Part shown: positions 14,108 through 18,902 of the stretch, one piece after another
Layout of the letters: each line of letters begins with the position of its first letter
Numbering within the stretch: the first letter of the stretch is position 1
NCBI GenBank assembly: GCA_965603395.1
Contig: CBFDCV010000016.1
Coordinates: 1 to 18,902, forward strand
Direction of reading: 5' to 3'
DNA: 18,902 nt
DNA from: CAYSWS01 sp965603395
Lineage (GTDB): Bacteria; Patescibacteriota; WWE3; UBA101185; UBA10185
Position numbers and translations under genes: made by a program
The notes under the pieces: generated by a model
Told to the model about the DNA's origin: nothing
What the model saw: only the letters and a program-made list of their open reading frames with translations
The model's database searches: none

Positions 14108-14902
14108 GTGCCAAGGAAACTTTCGAAAAATTTTTTTAAACAAAAAGGCCGCATATTAAACCCCCTAGGCGAGATCATTCCTTGTAATACGGCCGTTCCC
14201 AGAGAGGCTATTTCAACTCTATCCACTGTTAAACCAACTAAAAAAGATATTGTGCTCCAAAAAATCTCAACGGCGCACGACAAGATTAAAATCGCTACTT
14301 CAAAGCAGTTTTTGTTGGCAAACTCTAGATGGGCAGGGGCTACACTAGTTATAACAATATTTTTGGCAACTTTTATCTTTAGTATACCCTTATACAAATA
14401 CAGCCCAACCGTTCCGGACAAATACTCGCTATTTTCTTCCATACCATTAACTTTGGATTCCGTTTCTCAAGAACTTGATTATAGTGATTCCCGCTCTATT
14501 AGGATCGATAAGGTGTTTGAGGTATTTAATTGCCCCATGACAGGCTTAGGAGAAACAATTGTTAAACAAGCTGATGAAAACGATATCCCTTATTGGGTAG
14601 TCGCCGCCATAGCCTTCCAGGAATCAAGCTGTGGTAAAAATACACCGACTATAGATGGCGTGAAAACCAAGAATGCCTGGGGGTGGGCCACTTACGGAGA
14701 AAGTGTTTACGAATTTGATAGCTATGAGCAGGGAATTCAGATTGTTTCTAAGTATTTAAGCAAGAAATTTTACTCCAGGGGCGTTACTGATCTTTGTGAA
14801 ATAATGAGAACTTATACACCACCATCAAACGGTAGTTGGTGTAAGGGAGTGCAGTATTTTGGCGATTTTATCCAAAGCTACAAATCTCCTACCAGCTCAT
14901 AG
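14108..14902 (+). CDS. Membrane-anchored lysozyme-like peptidoglycan hydrolase
   Basis: A 264-residue protein with a cytoplasmic basic start of about 75 residues, one membrane helix (about 76-97), a linker, and a C-terminal lysozyme-like domain (about 135-258). The likely catalytic Glu172 is in AFQESSCGK, followed by NAWGWATYG (189-197), a FDSYEQGI helix and YTPPSNGSW. This pattern fits the glucosaminidase/lysozyme superfamily (GH73-like) that cleaves the glycan strands of peptidoglycan outside the membrane. Cys142, Cys175, Cys230 and Cys245 lie in the outer domain and may form disulfides. The GTG start is supported by a -10 box 6 nt upstream. The next large gene (15042) encodes a related domain with a signal peptide. 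Fold assignment is good; exact bond specificity unknown. Confidence 0.8.
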   Translation: MPRKLSKNFFKQKGRILNPLGEIIPCNTAVPREAISTLSTVKPTKKDIVLQKISTAHDKIKIATSKQFLLANSRWAGATLVITIFLATFIFSIPLYKYSPTVPDKYSLFSSIPLTLDSVSQELDYSDSRSIRIDKVFEVFNCPMTGLGETIVKQADENDIPYWVVAAIAFQESSCGKNTPTIDGVKTKNAWGWATYGESVYEFDSYEQGIQIVSKYLSKKFYSRGVTDLCEIMRTYTPPSNGSWCKGVQYFGDFIQSYKSPTSS

Positions 14903-14955
14903 ACAAAACCTTTAAAAACACCCGTTTTATCCTTTTTTAACAACGTTTCCACTGT

Positions 14956-14984
14956 TTGCCAGGACTTGCATCATGTGGTAGAAT
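14956..14984 (+). promoter_or_regulatory. Sigma70-type promoter of the secreted hydrolase
   Basis: TTGCCA (14956-14961), exactly 17 nt, then TAGAAT (14979-14984) preceded by TGG, making an extended -10. The start near 14991 leaves a leader of about 50 nt before ATG 15042. The rest of the 139-nt gap (14903-15041) holds a weak AAAAC/GTTTT hairpin and T-run after the upstream stop, and nothing else that I can support. Confidence 0.65.
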
Positions 14985-15041
14985 ACTCTCTTGTCCGTAT
15001 GAAAAAATAGCTAATTAACTAAATCTGCCAAATTTCCGTAT

Positions 15042-15602
15042 ATGAATTATATAAAAACACTCATTTCAATATTTGCCCCTTTTGTCGTGGTCTTTTCTAT
15101 GTCTATATTTGCCCAAGGCGTGTCTAATGCTAAGGAAAATGAAATAGATAAAGAAGCCGGAATTTTTTATTCCATAGGATCGGCACAAGTGGATAGGGCA
15201 GAGGTATTAAAACAATTCTTAGAAAAACACAATTCGCCTTTGGTGGAAAATGCTGACACTTTTGTAGTGGTAGCGGATAAATATGGATTGGACTACAGAT
15301 TACTGGTAGCTATCAGCTGCTTGGAATCCGCTTGCGGTAAAAGATTAATTGCTGAAAGTTATAACGCTTGGGGCTGGGGAGTCTACGGAGACAATTGCAT
15401 AAAGTTCGATAATTTTAATAACGGAATTGAAGAAGTAGGTAAGGGTATATACGAAGGCTACTTTAGTAAAGGTCTGGATACTCCTGCAAAGATGGCTCCT
15501 GTCTACACACCTCCCAGACCGGACTACTGGTTAGGCGGGGTCAGACAATACATGGGACAGATGGACGATATATCAAATCAGATTGCTGACGCTTCACTAT
15601 AA
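15042..15602 (+). CDS. Secreted lysozyme-like peptidoglycan hydrolase
   Basis: A 186-residue protein with a typical N-terminal signal sequence: a lysine, a hydrophobic core of about 8-24 and a likely cut near SNA at residue 30. The mature part is a lysozyme-like domain with Glu95 in LESACGK, NAWGWGVYG (108-116), FDNFNNGIEEV and YTPPRPDYW. The same blocks in the same order are seen in the protein at 14108-14902, so the two are paralogs, one anchored and one exported. Three cysteines (93, 98 and 119) are present. It is expected to cut peptidoglycan, in growth, division or contact with another cell; the role is inference. It has its own promoter with a leader of about 50 nt. No strong Shine-Dalgarno site precedes the ATG. 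Confidence 0.82.
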   Translation: MNYIKTLISIFAPFVVVFSMSIFAQGVSNAKENEIDKEAGIFYSIGSAQVDRAEVLKQFLEKHNSPLVENADTFVVVADKYGLDYRLLVAISCLESACGKRLIAESYNAWGWGVYGDNCIKFDNFNNGIEEVGKGIYEGYFSKGLDTPAKMAPVYTPPRPDYWLGGVRQYMGQMDDISNQIADASL

Positions 15603-15636
15603 ACCATAAACAAACTCTATAATCAGGTGTATTTTT

Positions 15637-15645
15637 TGCTAAAAT
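15637..15645 (+). promoter_or_regulatory. Extended -10 promoter of tRNA-Leu(TAG)
   Basis: TGCTAAAAT ends 25 nt before the tRNA, identical to the box before tRNA-Pro. A further TATAAT lies at 15618-15623, so two start points are possible. Confidence 0.5.
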
Positions 15646-15670
15646 AGGGCTACTTGGTCAGCAGACACAG

Positions 15671-15755
15671 GGGCGAGTGGCGGAACTGGTATACGCGTAC
15701 GGCTTAGAACCGTATTCCTAACGGATTGAGGGTTCGAGTCCCTCCTCGCCCACCA
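15671..15755 (+). tRNA. tRNA-Leu (anticodon TAG)
   Basis: Class II tRNA: acceptor GGGCGAG/CTCGCCC, anticodon stem TACGG/CCGTA with loop CTTAGAA, a long variable arm (TTCCTAACGGATT), T stem GAGGG/CCCTC, discriminator A and encoded CCA. It reads CUA and related CUN codons. It shares its 5' acceptor strand with tRNA-Leu(TAA). Confidence 0.96.
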
Positions 15756-15831
15756 AATGACTTAGTGAGTACTCGAACTTAGTCAGTTGGGGTGCAACAG
15801 GAGCGAAAGCGACGGATTGCCACCAAAATCG

Positions 15832-15850
15832 TGTACAATTAATCTGTACA
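15832..15850 (+). promoter_or_regulatory. -10 box flanked by two TGTACA palindromes
   Basis: TACAAT (15834-15839) ends 10 nt before ATG 15850, so the leader would be about 4 nt. TGTACA occurs at 15832-15837 and again at 15845-15850 with a 7-nt gap; being palindromic, the pair could form an operator. No -35 at normal spacing is seen. Confidence 0.4.
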
Positions 15851-16188
15851 TGATAAACGACTACACTCAATATAAAGAACTTATCCTAAACTACCTAAAA
15901 ACCCTTGAGGACTTAACCCATTCAACAAAATACAAGGACAAGGATGCAAAATTCCTATCCCAACTCAGATCCGCAGAAAGATCCTTCAATTTCTTATTGG
16001 ACCAGTTTCCACCAGGACAAGTTGCGGCCATGTTCGGTAAGGAAAAGTGGGATGACATAAAACACAGAAGAATTAGGGTAGCTTCTAAAGTTTCCCACGC
16101 CATTGACACCAACCCGGAAGTGAAAGCCCGTTATGTTGCTTACTGTGAATTTCTAAAAGATACTAGAAGGTTAAGTAATTCTTTGTAA
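15850..16188 (+). CDS. Small helical protein, unknown function
   Basis: A 112-residue protein from ATG 15850. The open frame continues upstream to 15787, but the -10 box lies inside that stretch, so the shorter start is preferred. It has no signal peptide or membrane segment. Charge patterning suggests several amphipathic helices (about 6-20, 31-52, 64-86 and 90-108), with a LLDQFPPGQVAAMFG turn in the middle and a basic HRRIRV segment. I recognise no family. It is followed after 11 nt by an alpha/beta hydrolase and may form a two-gene unit with it. Confidence 0.68.
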   Translation: MINDYTQYKELILNYLKTLEDLTHSTKYKDKDAKFLSQLRSAERSFNFLLDQFPPGQVAAMFGKEKWDDIKHRRIRVASKVSHAIDTNPEVKARYVAYCEFLKDTRRLSNSL

Positions 16189-16199
16189 TAATAATAAAT

Positions 16200-17072
16200 A
16201 TGTGTGTATTCGAACTAGTAAAAACATCTACTGAAGACGGTCTCTATTTACACGGATTTTTCAAAAAGGGTGAAAAAAATAATTATGCGGTATTACATGT
16301 CCACGGGTTTGAAGGAGACTTCTTTTCGAACAGCTTTATAACTGTAGTAACTAACGCACTTAAAGAAAATGGGCACTCTTTTTTAAGTGTCCAGACCAGA
16401 GGTACCGGACAGGAATACGAAATACAAACTACTGAAGGTGAAAGCAAAACATACGGCTCCCACTACGAATTATTGAAAGAAGCGCATATGGATATTGATG
16501 CCTGGATAGAGTTTTTGGTGGAGAACGGTCATCACAATATTGTTTTACAGGGTCACTCTTTAGGAGCAATCAAGGCTGTTAGATATTTGGCTGAGGGCAA
16601 ACATACAAAATACGTAAAAAAACTAATACTTTTGTCCCCTTTTGATGTTCACGCCTTAGTTGAGGTCATTACAGATGGCAAATACAAGGAATACATAAGG
16701 ATGGCTAAACAAAAAATAGAGCAGGGGAAGGGTCAGGAAATAATCCCGGAATCGTATATAAATATGAGAATGTCTTATCAAACTTACGCGTCCTGGCTTA
16801 CCATGGATCACTTTGGAAAAATGTTCCACTTTGCCGATGAGGAAAATAGTTTCATGTTACTAAACAAAATGGATATTCCAGTCAAGGCTATAGTAGGCAG
16901 TGAGGATGAGTTATTCCATCCTATAAATCCCGGAGATCCGGAAGAAGCTATGGGAACTATGAAATTAAACATTCCGAATTTTTCTTACAAAATAATTGAG
17001 GACGGGGATCATGTTTTTAATGGTAAGGAACATGATCTAGCCCATGAAGTTTTGGTCTTTTTGGATAACTAG
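16200..17072 (+). CDS. Alpha/beta hydrolase (DUF1749-like)
   Basis: A 290-residue cytoplasmic protein with the alpha/beta hydrolase fold. The nucleophile elbow is GHSLG with Ser120 (118-122). The other members of the triad are probably Asp236 in GSEDELFHP and His271 in DGDHVF. The oxyanion region is HVHGFEGD (33-40). The elbow context, VLQGHSLGAIKAVRYL, resembles the DUF1749 family of esterase-like proteins, but the substrate is unknown. All three catalytic residues are present, so it is likely active. It has no Shine-Dalgarno site. The ATG lies 11 nt after the upstream stop, within an AT-rich repeat (TAATAATAATAAAT) that could also act as a -10. It ends 3 nt from the stop codon of the convergent ABC gene. 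Confidence 0.88.
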   Translation: MCVFELVKTSTEDGLYLHGFFKKGEKNNYAVLHVHGFEGDFFSNSFITVVTNALKENGHSFLSVQTRGTGQEYEIQTTEGESKTYGSHYELLKEAHMDIDAWIEFLVENGHHNIVLQGHSLGAIKAVRYLAEGKHTKYVKKLILLSPFDVHALVEVITDGKYKEYIRMAKQKIEQGKGQEIIPESYINMRMSYQTYASWLTMDHFGKMFHFADEENSFMLLNKMDIPVKAIVGSEDELFHPINPGDPEEAMGTMKLNIPNFSYKIIEDGDHVFNGKEHDLAHEVLVFLDN

Positions 17073-17075
17073 TAC

Positions 17076-18902
17076 CTATTCTAAATCGTTTACTTTCACG
17101 TTCAAAGAAAATCCGTCACTTTCAAATCTTAATATTTTCCCTAATACATCTTTGCCCCTATTGTCATCAATAACATCAGAGTTAATTTTTTCGTCCAGAA
17201 TTATTACTACCGCATTGTAATTTTTTGCGTAGTTTACTAAATCGTTGAAAATAATCTTAGATAGATTGGGGTCAAGTTGGCTAAAAGGCTCGTCTACTAC
17301 TAATACCAAACCTTCCATGAAAACATCTATGGCATACAAGAACCTTAATTTCATATCTTCTGAGATAGGGGGTTCTGACAAGTTTGCGTCCATATAATAG
17401 ATATTGGCTTCCGGAACGTAGTTTTTTAAATGGTTATAGGAAATATACTCTGCCACAGCAGCTAGAATAAGCCCTTTATTAAAAATATCTTCGTTTACTT
17501 TATCCTTCAGCTCCTTTAGCGCTGTAAGCACAGACGCCTGGTGAGAAAAGTTTTGGTATAAATTTGCCACTAAGTTAAAATAACCACCACTTAAATCTTT
17601 CTCGCCAAAAACCATATCTTCTTTATCTAATAAACCGGAGAGTAATACATGCAAATCACCATAATAATCTTTGTGATCGATAAAGTGTTGTTTTACATCC
17701 TTTAGATCTCCTTTAAAGTTAAATACTTTTTTCACAAAGATGTTTGTCTGCTTGGCATCGTTTATATATACACTGAGGGCATTTCTGTATGATGTGGAGA
17801 TGTTTCTTTGGCAACTGTAATGTAAATACTTTAAACCTTGTTCTAAAGATTTGAAGGTTCTTATGTCCTTATCTCCAATGGCCAAAATGTCAGCATTAAA
17901 GTTCGAGTACCTGAGGGTAGCCACCCTACCGAATAAAGTTTTTCCCATCCCGTAATCTCCAACCAAAAAAGAAATTTTTCCATAGGGTAAGCTAACTTTA
18001 TCAATATAAATTTGTCTTTTATTTTTGCTCCACCCCGTATAGTAAGTTAATCCTTCAATATTCAAATTCCCCCAAATAATCCTATCACCAGTTTTTAATC
18101 TAGGGTTTTGATCTATGAGTTCTTTTCGAATTTTCTTGTATGCGTGAGGGGTGATTTCCGAACCCTTATCTAAAATCGTGTCCAAATAAAAATTCAGTTG
18201 TTTTAGTCTGTACTCTCCTTTGACCACCTTGGCTCTATTTAAAACCGGGTTGTTTATGGAAAACAGCCTGTTAGATATAAACAAACCTACTACTAATAGA
18301 AAAACGCCTTCGGCCATGTTGCCTAAAAGCAGAGGTAAAAATAATAGTAAAATGGGCAGTAAGCTTTTATTTACAGTACTAACAACATTTATATTATCGA
18401 AAAGTATAGAAATGGGTTTTAAATTTGCTGTGTATGTGCTTTTATCAAAATTTAAAGTTGTTCTGGTGAGCAGTGGGTGAGAGTGCACAAAAGAGTCATC
18501 GTACAGTTTATTTTTCTTTTGATAGCTATGCTCATAAGCCAAGTGCATGGCCTCAAGCATAGTATGTACTGAATACAAAACAAGAATGACAGCTACTAGC
18601 AAAGCCAGGTGGATGAACAAAATATAATTCATGGTAATACCTAAGGCCATTAGTATTATTAATCCCAATACAATCCCTATCATTTCTTTTATAAATCTAA
18701 GGTATTCCCTTAACGAAAAGGCGGTCTCAGCAATGTCTTTAGTCATTTCCTTAACTTGGGAAAAGCCGGGAAGTTTTTCTCCTAACGAGAGCCTGTAATC
18801 ATCGAATATGATACTTAAAAGATTGTCTCCCAGATCTTCCATTACTTTTGTATATTTGTTTAGATAATGAAGCTTTACTAATCTGAAAAAAATCACCAGG
18901 GC
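17076..18902 (-). CDS. ABC transporter-like membrane ATPase, unusual motifs (5' end outside window)
   Basis: The frame is open through the window edge; a GTG at 18896 is the first possible start seen, but the gene may begin further upstream. Numbering here is from that GTG (606 residues). Two pairs of membrane helices (about 70-114 and 178-212) form an exporter-like membrane half that seems incomplete at its start. The ATPase domain (about 275-606) has Walker A GDYGMGKT (313-320), a possible Q-loop near YSCQ (360-363), Walker B VLVVDEP with Asp535-Glu536, and D-loop SQLDP (539-543). The signature is ambiguous: LSGG at 435-438 lies 100 residues before Walker B, while the usual position holds ISEDMKLR (511-518). 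The switch histidine position looks like Asp568 (IILDEK). Substrate unknown. It converges on the hydrolase with a 3-nt gap and no terminator. Confidence 0.78.
   Translation of the reverse strand, partial: ALVIFFRLVKLHYLNKYTKVMEDLGDNLLSIIFDDYRLSLGEKLPGFSQVKEMTKDIAETAFSLREYLRFIKEMIGIVLGLIILMALGITMNYILFIHLALLVAVILVLYSVHTMLEAMHLAYEHSYQKKNKLYDDSFVHSHPLLTRTTLNFDKSTYTANLKPISILFDNINVVSTVNKSLLPILLLFLPLLLGNMAEGVFLLVVGLFISNRLFSINNPVLNRAKVVKGEYRLKQLNFYLDTILDKGSEITPHAYKKIRKELIDQNPRLKTGDRIIWGNLNIEGLTYYTGWSKNKRQIYIDKVSLPYGKISFLVGDYGMGKTLFGRVATLRYSNFNADILAIGDKDIRTFKSLEQGLKYLHYSCQRNISTSYRNALSVYINDAKQTNIFVKKVFNFKGDLKDVKQHFIDHKDYYGDLHVLLSGLLDKEDMVFGEKDLSGGYFNLVANLYQNFSHQASVLTALKELKDKVNEDIFNKGLILAAVAEYISYNHLKNYVPEANIYYMDANLSEPPISEDMKLRFLYAIDVFMEGLVLVVDEPFSQLDPNLSKIIFNDLVNYAKNYNAVVIILDEKINSDVIDDNRGKDVLGKILRFESDGFSLNVKVNDLE

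Noticed and set aside
14095..14442. 115-residue minus-strand ORF opposite the anchored hydrolase
   Set aside because: It overlaps the start, promoter and membrane helix of a gene with a recognised domain in the other frame; no independent support.
14903..14945. Terminator after the anchored hydrolase (AAAAC/GTTTT plus T-run)
   Set aside because: The stem is only five pairs, almost all A-T, and a few bases separate it from the T-run; too weak to call.
15787..15849. Upstream 21-residue extension of the 112-residue gene
   Set aside because: The extension covers the putative hairpins and the TACAAT -10 box; ATG 15850 fits the promoter better.
1..18902. CRISPR array, insertion sequence, prophage, toxin-antitoxin or defence island
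   Set aside because: I found no regularly spaced repeats, transposase, integrase or nuclease motifs, or terminal inverted repeats; repeated elements are limited to promoters and paralogous genes.

Overview
The window is about 18.9 kb of AT-rich, gene-dense bacterial DNA. It has short or overlapping intergenic gaps, five scattered tRNA genes with encoded CCA ends, many small or shortened proteins, and no rRNA, insertion sequence, phage gene or CRISPR array. This style fits a small-genome lineage of the Candidate Phyla Radiation (Patescibacteria). That placement is an inference from gene style, not from a marker gene. Several genes end in TGA with no in-frame TGA inside conserved domains, so UGA appears to be a stop codon.

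Left part (1-4842, minus strand): a surface-glycan block. It holds a partial membrane glycosyltransferase, a SAM-dependent methyltransferase overlapping it, and two adjacent paralogous membrane glycosyltransferases of the GT39/ArnT type. A third close paralog lies at 7401-8924 behind thioredoxin reductase. The three share a private set of motifs and a soluble C-terminal tail.

Middle part (4896-9883): a plus-strand run with an Mn-type superoxide dismutase, a short MscS-type channel and a DUF4349 membrane protein. It is followed by an 88-residue unknown protein with its own promoter, Shine-Dalgarno site and terminator. Convergent to it are trxB and the third glycosyltransferase.

Right part (9885-18902): mostly plus strand. 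In order it holds a PH-like/SHOCT protein, tRNA-Gly(TCC), tRNA-Arg(TCT), a HIT-family protein, tRNA-Leu(TAA), an M16 peptidase, two cysteine-containing membrane-anchored unknowns, tRNA-Pro(TGG), a short VIT1/CCC1-like protein, two related lysozyme-like secreted or anchored hydrolases, tRNA-Leu(TAG), a small helical unknown and an alpha/beta hydrolase. A partial ABC transporter with unusual ATPase motifs converges from the minus strand.

SOD, thioredoxin reductase and the VIT-like protein suggest oxidant and metal handling. The glycosyltransferases, methyltransferase, hydrolases and ABC protein suggest work on the cell envelope. The most striking non-coding signal is promoter architecture: at least six genes carry a -10 element whose 3' end lies 6-7 nt before the start codon, which predicts leaderless mRNAs. 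I see no defence island or other obviously new multi-gene system. The best leads are the leaderless promoters, the mirror-image trxB promoter pair, the odd ABC ATPase and the well-punctuated small protein.
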